DNA of 60,000 nt from Chrysomallon squamiferum (Eukaryota; Mollusca; Gastropoda; Neomphalida; Peltospiridae). The notes beneath the pieces were generated by a model. That model made no database searches and had not been told where the DNA came from. It saw only the letters and a list, made by a program, of their open reading frames with translations. Shown here one piece after another: positions 25,101-39,601 of this stretch (positions within the stretch are counted from its first letter, which is position 1; each line of letters starts with the position of its first letter). Both the position numbers and the translations under genes were made by a program. The DNA is taken from NCBI GenBank assembly GCA_012295275.1, contig CM022665.1, positions 30,808,957 through 30,868,956 on the forward strand. The letters are read 5' to 3'.

Positions 25101-28100
25101 CATACATTACACAAAAGCACAGCTGAATCCTTCAGTTACTAACAGTTGACATTCTCTTGTACTAGACATAATGAACTGAAATCGTAATAATAAAGACCAT
25201 GATTTCACTGATTTATAAAAAATAAAGACACTCTATTAACCACACTTGGAAAATAATGAAGGTCCAGTTTCACAGCTTGGAATTACTTTGCAACTGTTCT
25301 TCTTACAGGCTCTGGCTGGTGCTAAAGAAGTACACATGTATGGTCGTGATGCCGATGACACATTGGAGTGGATTCAGGAGAAAGATGGAATCATCAGCAG
25401 TGATGACTATGGACATGATCTGGAGAGTTGTCAGTCACTGCTCAGTCGGCATGATGGTCTTGAGGTTTGTTGTCTTAATCATACACTTATGTGTTGGAAA
25501 TATATACTGAACAAAAATATCTAGGGAACAGAGAAATCAGTGATCTTTAGGTAGATAATTTTAATTAAACATCAGAAATTGGTAACTGTCTATATACTTC
25601 AGATTTACTTTCAGTAGATAAACAGTGTCAATATGTATACAAGTTATATGTTGATAAAAATAAAACTACTTAATCTATTTAATAAATACTTTTGATGCAT
25701 GTTAGCAATAACTTGAAAACTAGAGTATGTAATATTTATTATTAACCTTGTTTGAAAAATTTGTTAACAGAGAGATCTGGCAGCCATTAGTGAGCAGGTT
25801 GAAATAATCACAAAGGAGGCAGAGCGTCTGATTGGCCTGTTCCCTGATGCACAGGAACACATTGCAGCCAAACATGAGGAGATGGTTCAGTCATGGAACA
25901 ACCTGGTGGAGAAGTCCACACAGAGGAAGGAGAAACTTCAGCAGGCAGAACAGCTGCAGATGTACTTCAATGACTACAGAGAACTCACGTAAGTTTGGGT
26001 TATTGAAATTTAGATTGCAGAAAAACATTCACCAGTTAGAAGATATTGACAATTTTTCATAGAAGTTTTTTTTAAACAAAAGTCAGTGGATTGGAATAAC
26101 TCTTGGTACCTTTGGCTAGGATTATGAAAATATTCTATTTTGATGAACGTGTAATGGATACTTTAACTCAAAAAAAAAAATGTTAAATTCTTAAAAACAT
26201 ATGTATTAAATTGTTATTTTGAGTAAAACAAAATTTGGATAGAATATAATAATATATTAACTGTTAGCTTTGTTTTAGAATATTTATAAAAATTATGTTT
26301 TTTAATTTTACTATTGATGAATGTAAATCAGAATAATATCGGCAATCTAATTTTTCTGATATTTCAGAGCTTGGATCAGTGAAATGATGGCAATAATTAC
26401 CTCAGATGATTTGGCAAAAGATCTGCCAGCTGCAGAGGCCATGATTGTCCGATATAAGGAACACAAGGCTGAGGTGGAGAGTCGCAGAGAAGCCTTCACC
26501 AAATTCAAGGACACTGGACAGTATCTCATTAACAATGGTCACTTTTTGTCTGAAGAGGTAAGCTTCTTGAAAAAATGTGTAGGTAATAAACAACTAATTA
26601 CATGAGAAAACCATTTACCTAACTAGTATTTTGAATTAGCCAAATCATGTACTACATATTAATCTGAATTTCAGATTGCTGAAAAAATTCATCAACTGGA
26701 TGAATCTCGGGAAGGTTTGGAAAAAACCTTGGAACACCGCAGGAAGTTACACGAACAGAACCTAGAGGCTCAGGTATATTTATTTGAAACAGATTAAAAT
26801 AATTCTCATTTTATGTCAATTTATATTGATTTTAACGTTATAATTAATGAAAATTTAAAAACAAACAAAATTTTAAAATAAAAATAATAAAATAAAATAT
26901 TAAATTAATTATGTAAATTCAGTAAAAACAAAAATGTTTATGTATCTAATCTTTTCTTTTTTGTAGTAGATACTATTATTAATATTACAGCTTAATTATT
27001 TTAAAATTAAAATTTTACGTTGTTTTGACTTTTAACAGTTAAACTGATAATTATTATGAGCTTATAGTAACATCTAAACCAGCAATATATTTCAAACTCT
27101 TTTAATGACATCATTCTTTTAATGTAATATAGCAACTGAAACATGAAATGGAGCAAGTGGAAGCCTGGATTCACCTGCGAGAGCCACTTCTGAAAGAGAA
27201 AAACTATGGCGAGTCAATCGAAGCTGTTGAAGAACTGCTGAGACGACATGCTGACTTTGAAAAGACTGTCGATGCACAAGAAGACAAAGTGAATGCACTG
27301 AGAAGACTTACTGAGGTTAGATTATTTGTAATTCTATTTTGATACATAGAAATTAATGTTTATAATAATGATATAAATGGAAAATACATTAAGAAATCTT
27401 TAATATCAGACATATTTAATACAAAAAGAGTGCTTTTAAAATGTATATTGAGTGGAAGATACTTTAGTCTTAAATATGAAATATGTTAGTTAAAGAGCTT
27501 TACTTTAAACTGATATAATTTGGGTATCCATAAGAAATAGTAAATTAACAAATCCACCCTTTAATGTAGTGTATTTATGTAATTATTCACACAGCTTTAA
27601 TATTTTAGTTAAAACAGCAGTCTGAAAATAAATAAAATGTGACATAACTGAGAAAAATCTTGACAATATTTCACATTTAAATAAACCTTTTTTGACATAT
27701 ACCATTAAACAGTAGATTTATGAAAAGTAATTAAGAACTGACAATAGTATGGTATTTTACAGTGGAGTAATATCTTTTTCAAAACAACAGGTTGAAAAGG
27801 CCTTTGCAGATCAGCATCTCTTGGATCAGCAGATAATGGTGCAGGATGAAGTTCGAAGAGAAAAAGATCGTGTGGATGAATTAAGGAGGAAGGAGCAAGA
27901 CAGAATCCTTGAGGTTTGTACTGCTTATATTTACAGTTACGTAGTAAAATACATTAAAAATTGTTAATGTAAACAATACTTAAACTCATTTATATGCAAA
28001 GAAGTTTTAAAAAAAAGGAAAAACAGAGAAAAGAACCACATACACAGATAATTACAAATACATAAACACAGCACTTGTTATTCACACATTTACATTCAAT

Positions 28101-31100
28101 ATATATATATAAACAGTTAAACAAACATAAAATTGTAACTACAGTAGCATACAGAAATGATGTGTTCTTATGACAGTTATTAATTGGATTGATCTATTGT
28201 ACCAAAGAAAATAAAAATATTTCTTCACTGATATTCACAAGCACATCCTCCTGCATGTTTCATATTAACAGTGAAAACTGTTTATTATATTCACAATCCA
28301 TTCATAGCATGTTTAGTTATTATAGTAAATGACTGAGTTATTTTTATTTATTATTATAATAGAATTTATAAGCATTGCCTGTTTTGCTTACATCAGCTGT
28401 TTTAGTTATTGCTTTTTCAAAATATTATTTTGTAGCATTATAGCAAATAGCATGCCATTTTGAATTTTTTTATGAACTAATTATTTTTATATTTATGCAG
28501 GCTATAAAAAAAAAAGGGAAATTAAAATATTTAAACTGAAATAATTTTAAAATGAAAATTAACTGCATACATTTTTTTTGCCAGAAATGTTCACAGTGTT
28601 ATATATATTTTGAAATTATAATTTATAATGATCAAATTACATAATTAAATTTTAGTTTTCTGTGATTTTTTTCATTCAGAAAATTTTGTCAATTTAAAAA
28701 AGAACACATAAATAAAAAAGAATTTCATAATTGTTCAGTGATTTCTGCATTGTTTGAAGTGTAAAATATTTTTAATACATACAAAAAATACTGAGCAGTA
28801 AATATAATAAAATATTTTGATAATTAATTTTTATATGTTTTTGTTTTATATTTTAGTAATATATAAATTAATTTTTTGCAGAAGAGATATTATATGCATG
28901 TTTGTTTGCATTTCTTTTTTTTTTTTTTTTTTTTTAACCTTACCCTTTTTTTTTTCTTTACCCACAATTATTTCTGTTCAGGTGCAGATTTTTGTATCAT
29001 AACATTAACTTGATTTTCTTTTCCAGAACCAAAGAGCAGTATGTTTTGGTTTTCATATGCCACACTTTGTTTTACTGGAAATATACTATCCAAAACAATT
29101 TAGGGATCATGGATTATTTCTTGATATTATTTTGATGGGTTTTACATTTGTTATCACTTTTTAACATTACAGACACATAAAATACATAACTGGAAATAAC
29201 TTTTGGTCATTAAAATGCTCTTTTCTAGTCAAAATATGTGTAACAAATGGAATAAGTATTGTTATTTCAAATAAGAAAAATGTCATGGTCCCTAACAAGT
29301 TTTTGTTCAGTATATATTAAATTCTTTCTAATCTTTTTGTGGCTTATTTCTTATTTCTGACTGAACTTCAGATTTTTTCTATTAGTATAATTATTATATT
29401 CTATAATGTTCAGAGTTGTAAATATGTTATTATTTTTTTAGAATGGAATGTTTTTTAAACTGAGCTGAAGCAGTTAAATTTTATACAAAATGTTTAAAAA
29501 CATTAAAGATACAATTAGTTAATTTTTGTGACTAAGAAATCATTTTATTTCTTTTATAAACTGTGCAAAATCAGTAAATGAATATACATAAATATAAATA
29601 TGCTACACAGTGATTAGTGTTTTTAAAAGTAATTTTAATTTTTTAAATCTCATTAAAAAATATTGATTAACAGAATTATTTAAAAAAAAAAAAAAAAAAA
29701 TTTTAAAAAAGAAGAAAAAAGAAACAGAAAAAAAAACAGGCCTTTCATTTATATATCTTTCAGCCAGTCCAAATAGATATATATACATATTTCTAATGTT
29801 GGCATATTATTTAAATTCAGTAATAATTATTAAAAGAGTTTATTTCATTAATAATAATTTCTATAATAAAATGCTTTATTTTTTTAGTCAGAAATAATGA
29901 AATGCGCATATACTAACTGCATGCCAGTACAGTCCAAGCTTAAGTAAATTTTATTTGTTGTGTGTATCTATGAATCTGTCAGATGGTATATAATTTGTGT
30001 ATTAATATTTTGTGTATGCTTTGAATTTAATATATCACATTTGTTTTCACTGCGCAGCCAGAAAGGCTAATGGTAATATTTTTAGCATGCTTCTGAGTGA
30101 CAAATATTTTGGGAAATATTTTATAATTAAATATTATTTATATATATCATCTTTATGTATTTCTTTTATTTTTTAAAACTTTTTTAATGTTTTCTTAAAA
30201 TTATTTTTTTATTTTTATTTTTTCATTTTTTAACTTTTAAAAATATTTTCTTTCCAAAATTGATTTCCTTTTATCTTTGGTTAAATATTTTTTATATTTT
30301 ATCCAAAATTAGCCACAGCCAAAATAATAACTGATAAAATTTATATAATTTTATTTAATCCTTTTTTTTTATCTCTTCTGTAAAATGTAATACAGATTAT
30401 TTGTAATACCTAATAATCCCATTTAATGCCAGGAAAAAATACAGCTAGTTAGGGGGTTAGTGGCATGGGAGGTAATGGCCAAAGGGAATTACCCCTAGAT
30501 GACTGGCGAAGGCATTATAAAGCACAGGAAATCTGTCTTTTCCATTCAAGTGCCATTTCAGCCATGACAGGAAAAACTTTGTTGAGAAATATTACCTTTC
30601 TCAAACTCTTTCCTGTCTTAGTTGCCTTAACTATTTGGGTGAAAAGACTCAATAACAAAAAGGTAGAGTTTCACATTGACAACGAGGCAGTAGTGATTGT
30701 AGTTGATAAGAAAACATCAAAGTGTCCCATGGTAATGTCATGAAGGCAGTCAGTATGTCTCCAGGGGATTCTGGGTCATTTCTTTTATTCAGCTGTGGCC
30801 AGGTTTTTTATCCAACAGTAAAATGGGTTTGAGGGTATTGATGTAAATGTAAATAATTGTATATTATAAAATGTCACACCTGTACATAGTTGTATAAATA
30901 AGTATATATATGTGTTATCATTTGTGGTGTTTTTTATCTGGGCATTAATGCAATTATCTATAGTTCTTAATATATTTATTGCTTCAAAAACAGCTTTTTA
31001 AATAATAATAATAATCATAATAAAAAATAAAAATAGCAAAATATTATAATAAATTTTATAATAATTAACTTTTTTCATGGTAGATGGGTGATATTTAATA

Positions 31101-34100
31101 CTCAATTTTTAAATTTTATTTCTAATTTATTTCATGGTTTTTTTATTTTTATTATTATTGTTTTTTTTTTTTAACCATGTCAAAAATTTATAATAATTAT
31201 GAGTTGTTTGGGTTGTTAATAGTTATGATATCAGTCAATATTAAGTGTTTTTTATGAATTTGTGACAAGTGTGCATTTTTTCATCCCGTAATCTCAGTAA
31301 TAAATAATTTTTTAAAAATAATAATAGAAAATTAATTAAATAAAAATGAAATTAAAACAACAAAACTGACTTCACCTAAAGTAAATGAAACTGTAATTAT
31401 GTTAATAACACATTTGGTATTTAAACTATGCATGTATAAATTGTATTTTTAAATTGAAAATTTTAATATGTATATTTGGGTGTTTGGTACTGTTGCATGA
31501 AATGGTTATTTGAAAAACATAATTCAAAAAAAAAAAAAAAAAAAAAAAAAAATTCAAAACATTAAATCCAGCATTTCATTAGATATTTTCTATAATGTTT
31601 TATTGTTTCAAGTAAGATCTGGTAGGTGTTTTATATTCAGTTACATAATAACTTAACTAACATTTTTAACTGAAACTATTATGCACATCTTGATAAAGAA
31701 ATTTAATTAAACCAGAATATGCAAACAATAATAACAAGCTGAAAATGTATTTCAATTATTTACTTTTTTCTTCCTTTTTTTTTTTCCAAAATTTTTGTCC
31801 TATCCTTATTTATTTATTTACTTTTTAAAAGTAAAATAATATTAAAAAAATTCAAAATCCCTAGTAAAGTACATACATGTGGTTCTGAAATCATACTAAT
31901 TTAAAATGGTTCAATATCAGGATCTAGACACTTTACCTGTGAATCATGTTAACCCTTTCAATTCTGTTGCTCTCAAACAGGGCTTCATTTCCAAAGTTTC
32001 TTCAACAGGTTAATCTTAATTAGCTCATATCACATTATCAGTTTATATGCTAAACTGAAAATATATATTTTTTTTATCTTCTATATAATATAAAATGTAA
32101 TATATAAAAAAAGCAAAAAGAAAAACAACCTTCTTATCTTTATAACTTTCATCAGAAACTGTCATTATTCATTTACTTTCAATCAGTACTTTTATTTCAA
32201 TAAATGTTTTAATATTTTTGACTAAAAAAGATATTTTTATTTGTATATAAAACAATAATAATAAAACCATTAATAATTTGTAAAAGTATTTTAATGTTAT
32301 ATTTTAAAAAGTAAGGTAAATATTAATTAAATTTCAAATTTATTAAAGTAGATGTTCCAGATTTTGATTTCAAAGAAACATTTTTTTGTTTTTCTTCTGC
32401 TATAGATACACAGACTTTATTAAATAATAGTTTTATCATGTTCTTACATTTGACATTCAAGTTTAATGCATGAAAGCTGTTAATTATTAAATAATTAACA
32501 TTCTAGATAGTTGATAGTAGTAAAGCTATAGGTAAGCTTCTAATAGTTTAGATAATTACACTTTCCAGGTATTTTTAAAACAGTAGAAATATCTATAGCA
32601 GGTTGTTAGTAATTCTTTCAAGGTATTTAGATAGATGATTTAAAGTTTTTATAAGTTAAACATGATATATATTGTTTATTAACAGGAACGTAAGCGTGAA
32701 GAAGACCAGAGGAAAGCTAGAGAGGTACTGCTACGTCGACAGAATCAAGGAGATAACGATGAAGATGAAAGGTAAATATGTTTTATACTTCTCCAGTTAA
32801 ACATTTTTTATTTTTTGTTTTGTTCTTTTAAAGTTAGTTTTTATTAAGTTAATATGTATTCAACACGTATGAAATTATAATGTGGATATGGATGTAAGTA
32901 TACATACATACAAAACCATGTGTGTATATATATGCATGTATGTTATGATACGGATATATTTTACTACAATCACTACATATTTTATATCAATTATAATTGG
33001 ATCAAAATAGTATTTTTAAAGCAGACAATTCAATTTTTTAAAGGCATTTTATAGAGAAAACATTTTCTATACTTGTTTAATGACAACTGAGTTTTTTATC
33101 TTTCACAAGACCAGTCTTCTATAAGAGAAATGTTTCATTTTTCTTCTAATTTTTTTTTTCCCTTTTTTTATGTCAGTATTTACCTATAGAAATGAATGAT
33201 CATTAGAAGTATTATAAAAAAAGATTTAAATCTTCTTGTGATTTACCTTAAATAAAGATTAATTCAAGTTAATCCAAACAATTTTTCTTTTTGTCTTTTT
33301 ACTATTTATTTATTTAATTCTTTTTTAATTTTAATTTTTTTTTTTTTAGAACTGAAGACAAGCAACTTGACAAGAACGTTGTTAAGAATCTTATTGTTGG
33401 TCGATCTCAAAGTATAAAGATGGTCACCCGTCCTGACACACAGAGGGACGTCCGCAGAGCCATCAGTTTCAAACAGAAAGCTGACCAGCCTCTGTCTCCA
33501 GTAACACTTCAGAAAGCCATGGAATTTAAACAGGTGGAGCATCCACCACAAAAAGAGGAGGAAACTGCTGAACAAAAAACAAATGTAGTTGAACAAGAGG
33601 AAGATGCTGAAGCTCCATGTCTGCCCAATGTTCCACCTCCTCTGGTGATGCAGCAGTCAGAGGAACATTCTGACACAGAACAAGCCCTTCAGTCACCAAC
33701 ACTGACAAAGAAAGAAACTCTATCAATGTCACCACCCATCAGTCCTAAACAGAAACGGTTTGAGTCAGTGAAAGATTCTGAGAAAAAGACAAAGCGGACA
33801 GCCAGTTTCAACATCAGACGCAGAACACGAAGTTTCAAGGACAAGTACAAGATAAACACATCAGATTTACCTCCATCAGAAATGGAGGGATTTCTCTTCA
33901 GAAAACATGAATTACAAACTGGAGGAAAGAAAGCAGCAATAAGAAACTGGAAGAACTTTTATACCGTCCTGTTTGGACAGTTGCTGTGTTTTTTCAAAGA
34001 TAAAGAAGGTAAACAAAATATTTTTTTTTTTTCTTTTTTAACAAATTGTTAAATGGATTGTTTTATTAATTGGATCCTTGATGTAAACATTGCATGAAAA

Positions 34101-37100
34101 TGTAAAAATACATTTTTTGTTCACTATGTGGCTGAAGAATATATTTTTTTACTCAGTATTCCACATTGCGTATTGTCTGCTTATAAGTCATTTTGCACAA
34201 GACAAACTCAGCTTCCTTAATTGCCTTTTTGTCATATCTCATAAACTGGTATTACTTGACAGTCATAACCTTAATAGTTATACTTTATGCCATCATATAT
34301 TTGATCTTGAGGTAGATCCAGGATGTTAGCAAATATAAAATTTATAAATTTTAATTTTTGTTACAGCTCATGCTGAAAGTCAGGCAGCAGCACCTCCACT
34401 CAATATCCATAAGGCCACTTGTGAGGTTGCCACAGACTACACCAAAAAGAAAAATGTTTTAAGATTGCGACTTCATGATGGTGCTGAGTTTCTTCTGGAA
34501 GCAGGCAGCGCAGAGGAGATGAATGAATGGCAGAAAAAGATCATGTATTATGCAGGTTAGTTGAAATGGAAAAAAAAGAAAAAAAAGTTTATAATTACTT
34601 TAACATAATACTATTTAAAGGTTAATTGGTTTAGAGAACTAAGAAATAAAAACATTTGTTTAGATTATTATTATTTTTTTTTTTTTGGCATTAAAAAAGA
34701 TGAGCATTTTTTTCTCATATTATTTCTTCATGTTAACCTTCTTGAAAATATACAAGAAATTTCAATAACCTTTTTTAATTTCAAAGCATTTTATTTTACA
34801 AAAAAAAAGATTACAGTTAAAATTTAAATTAATAATTACTGTTAAAACTTTTTAATTAAAATAAAGGAAAATATTTTTTTAAATCAAATCAGAAATTAAA
34901 AACTCTAGAAATATTATGAAACTAGAAATTAATTTTCAAAAACACACTAATTATTTTTTAGTTACTGAAAATTTTAATAAATAATTAAACAGAACAAGAA
35001 TTAGCTTGATATTAGTGTCTAAAAATAATTAAAATTAGAAAGATTCTCAAAGATTAAATTAAATATCAAAATATTTATAATTCTTAAATTTTTTAAAATA
35101 AATTATAATTGCAGCAAAATTCAGGTAAGTGCTTCATGGGTCCTTGAACAAAGCAGCCCAAGGTTTTATTTTGTTTTTTCAAATAGATGAAATGTGTTTT
35201 TTTTCTCCATTTTTTCAATGTTGCAGAACATTCACCCATGCCAACAAAATGGGAATTTTATCATAGTAGCATTGATACCGAGGAGGGCGGAGATGAAGGT
35301 GACTTTTGCTAGGCAGTAACTTTTATACTTGGGCATTTTGGAGCCAATTTTTGCTTTCTGTGTTACTTGGGCACTAGTTTTAGGCACCTACTGTTTTCTC
35401 AGATTTGTTTTTGTTTTTATAACACCAAAAGATACATTCACGTTTTTCACATTTTTAAAAAAAAAATGTATTTCCTTTGCAAAGTTCACAAACATTTGTT
35501 TTCCTTGATTTTGATTTTGTTGTATTTTTAGTTGAGTTTTATTTTGTTTTCTCTAACTGGTTATTAATTTTATAATTTTTGGCAAATTAAACATTTCTTT
35601 GTCTCAGAAAATGTCAAAGAAGTTAAATTATTTGTTTTCATTTTCTATATAGTTTAGGTTTTTATAGTTATAGAAAAATCAGCAAAATAATTTTCTTTCT
35701 TTTTTAGAATTTCTTTAAAATAAACATTTAAATAATTTATTTCAATCTTCTTCACAGTTAGTTTTATAAGTAATACATAATGAATTTGTTTTATAATAAA
35801 ATGTAATAAAGTATTATTGAAAGTTATTTTAACATCTTGTAAATAAAATGTGTCTCATTGATATACACATATTCACAAAGTTTATTCTGTTTATGAAAAA
35901 TAAGTGATAAATTTAGCATTATGAAAATGAAATTATCATTTTCCGATCTAAATAACGAAATAATTTTAATTGATAAAAATGTTTAATATTATTAAAACAG
36001 TTAAGATTTATAGAAATTAGTTTGTGTTATTAACTGAAAAATTTTATATACCATTTTGAAGCAATTTAATACAACAAACTGAAAATTGAAATTTTAGTAA
36101 GAATTGTTATCTTTAAAAATGTAATTCTTTGCCATGTTGGTGTTCATCTGGAAAAAAAAAATATATATATATTTTTAAAATATTGTTTGTTGTTTGAATA
36201 TCTATAAAAGTTGTAAACAGATGGATAACATGTAAAAAGTATCGAGATAAAATATGTTGTAAGAACATATCACTAAAACGTATGTTTCTAAACACATTGT
36301 TCTGATTTATGTTTGATAATTAATTTGATTACAAATTAGTATTTTTAAAGGTAAGTTATTATTATGGTTCACAAAAATTAAAAAGAGGATCAGTTTGTAC
36401 TAATTATGTTTTTGTTTTTTTATAATACTTAGAAGCAATTTTGATTTTCTTCATAATGAAAACTACCATTCCTACCATTGCTTTAGTTTTTCTTAACAAG
36501 TTTTGCTTATTTTCAAACCTTTATGAGTAGGCAGTGATGTCAAAATGTTTTTAAATTTCTTTTTAATGATACTAAATATTAATATCATTCATCTAAGTAC
36601 AACAGGTTTTCTTTGTTTTTCTTATTTTTGTTTTTGTTTCTTTTATTTATTTCTCCCTTTATTCCATTTGATTTAGATTCTTACAGCTGCTGTATGCATG
36701 AATGGTATTGTCTGGGTGTGGATTCAATGCATTTTGTAAATTTATATTATTATTATTATTTGTATTTTTACCTCTTCCATTAAATCAGATTGAATGAATG
36801 AATATATAATTTGAACTCTATTTAGTTATTTAAATGTTTCGATTTTTTTTTTTTAAATTCTTTATTCTGTTCAAAATAAACAGATCATAATCACATATTC
36901 ATATCCACACAATAAACCAGTTCAGTTTTATTTAAATGTTTATTATTGTTATTATTATTATTATTATCCTTTTTTTTTTTTTAAAGTTGTTACTGTATGA
37001 AATATTTATAGAATGTAAAACTTCAGATAAACATTCGTAGTTTACTACACAGGTACTTACATAATAACATCTAAGAAATAGTCATTAAAATATAAAATTG

Positions 37101-39564
37101 AACTTGACAGTTTAAAGATTTACATATGCATTACCATATTACATATATTTGTTTAAAAGTGAATTTCACCTATGATTTGTTTTTCTTTCAGATTTAATTA
37201 TTTTTGGGTTTGCTTGTCATTCATTGTGTTACAATTATATTCTTCATTTTATTGTATTTAATAATTGTTTTGCTTATTTTTAAAAAAATGTTTGCTTTGT
37301 TGTTGGATAAGAATTTATTTTCTTTGAGAATTTCTTTATGTAGTCTTTTTATTTACAGTGATGCTAAACTATGTGCATGCTCTTTATTAATTATTTCAAA
37401 TGTGCATAATTAATACATTTATTGAAATGTTTTATCAAAATGGCTGAAAACAACTGTTTGTTATTAAGTGCAACATGTATATTATTTAATTTAAATGCCA
37501 AATTAATCTCTTATATTTTATGAATTTTTAATTGATACTAAATTAAGAATAGTAATTTTAAATAAAAAAGTCCCTGAATTATGCAGATTATAAAGTATTA
37601 GATCAAGGGTTAGATCCTTTGTGGAAGTACTAGTGGTAATTTTTGTTGCAAGTATTTATTAAATGAAAGAAAAAAGTCTAAATGAAGAAGTTTTAATATT
37701 GCATTTAACAGCCTGTTTGAAAACAAACTGCATGCATGTTTTAACATAATTATTATGCATGAACAAGTCTTATGGATCAGTAATGCATGATTCTACAGCA
37801 ATTAATTCAGTACATTTCTAAGCTTTAGCTTAAATTAATAAAGAAAAACAAAGCTATTTCAGTTTTATGTTTAAAGGTGTTTCAGTTTTACTCTCATAAA
37901 TCGTTTTACTTTGCTAAACAAAATATATTTATTGTTACATCATTTAGTTATTTATGAGAATGTTTGTTATAAAATCAGTATTTTTGTTAATTATAACTTC
38001 TGATATTATTGTTTTCATATACTGAATACTGAAAAAATATTTTATAATTCTGAAAAATAAATACTCCATCAAAATTTAGAATAATGTGACCTTTAAAAAG
38101 TAGATTTTTTTGATTTTTTTATAATATATTATTATATTAATTTACTATTTTAATTTTATTTTTTTTAAATTTATTTAACATTACTTTTACATTTAAGCAT
38201 GTTATTTTAGATAACACAATTACTAAACCATTACTTTTGACTTAAATTTATATTAATTCTGTACTAACATCTTAGTCAGAAAACACATTTACTCAGTCAG
38301 ATATATTTCCTTTATATAATATTTCCTCAAATTAAAAAAAAAAGAAAAAAAGAATACATATATACATATACATAATAATTTCTTTTTAAGGTTTGGAACC
38401 TTCTGAACAGTTCACACCATACAATGGAACTGAAAGTCCCAATCGGGAACAGAGCCCTCTGCCTTCAACACACGAGCCTCAGCATGACAAACAAATTTCA
38501 GGAGGCGCTCAGCCAGGTTCTGTTGTACAGCAGATCCATTATGGAACAGAATCTACTGACTATAATCAAAGAAGTAGTAAGGCTGAAGGTCACATCAGAA
38601 GTGGCAGTGGTGCTAGTCGAGGTTCAGATCAAGGTGGTGCAGTACATACACGTTCAGCTAGTGGAATCAGTGACCCTTCCAGTCATTCTGGTAGAATATT
38701 TTAAACATAAACCCATCTTTATATATAATTTAAAAAGTTGACTTTGTCATTACTATTGTAGATAAAACTTTCGTGATCAAGTGACTTTTAGTTCAAAGAA
38801 ATAAAAATATGGGGTACAAGTGCCAGGTGCAACGTTAAAATGAAATAAATGAATAAAAATTAAATATTTGTATTTGTAGAAATAAGTAAAAATGTTCTGT
38901 ATTTTGATCTCAGCATAAAAATTGCTGTGATTTTGAGCAGTAAAATAAATATCTATAGTTTACTTTTATTTTTAAGTTGTTGTTTTTTTAACAGTCAGTA
39001 AATATAATAATAATAATAATAGTAATAATAAAAAAAGCTTATTGTTTCAAACCATATTAAGATAAATTAAATTATTAAAATAATTGTTTATTAAAATTAA
39101 ATGTTAATTTTTTTTTAAAGTTAAATATATATATTAATATCATAGGGAGTAGCTCTATGTTTTATTTTTTTTTATATGTCAAACGATGAGGAGAACATTT
39201 AAAAAACAGCAAACCCAAAATAAATAATGTTTAAATTTTCAGATGATGAGGCTGATGCAGCAGTTGGTGTGCCAATAACATTGGAAGGAAGATTTGAAAT
39301 ACCTGAACATGGGCAGTTCCAAGGTATTGATAAGACTATCGTAAATAACAGTAAATATATTCTAACACTTTGTAATGGAATTTATTTTTGAACTATATCT
39401 TTCATAAGGGCTATAGTGAAGTCTAAAATGTAAGAGAAACAAAAATTTATTTAATAAAGAAAATTTTATATGATTAAACTCTTTTATCATGTTTTGAAAA
39501 TTATATTGTTTAATTTTAATTAATGTTTAAAAAAGAAAAGACACACAACAAAAATGCATACATA

Positions 39565-39601
<37 letters not shown>

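Noticed and set aside
27914-32685. Extra spectrin exons in the 4.8 kb intron
   Set aside because: Several CAG acceptor-like sites (for example near 28880 and 28980) lead to frames that stop quickly or have no spectrin character.
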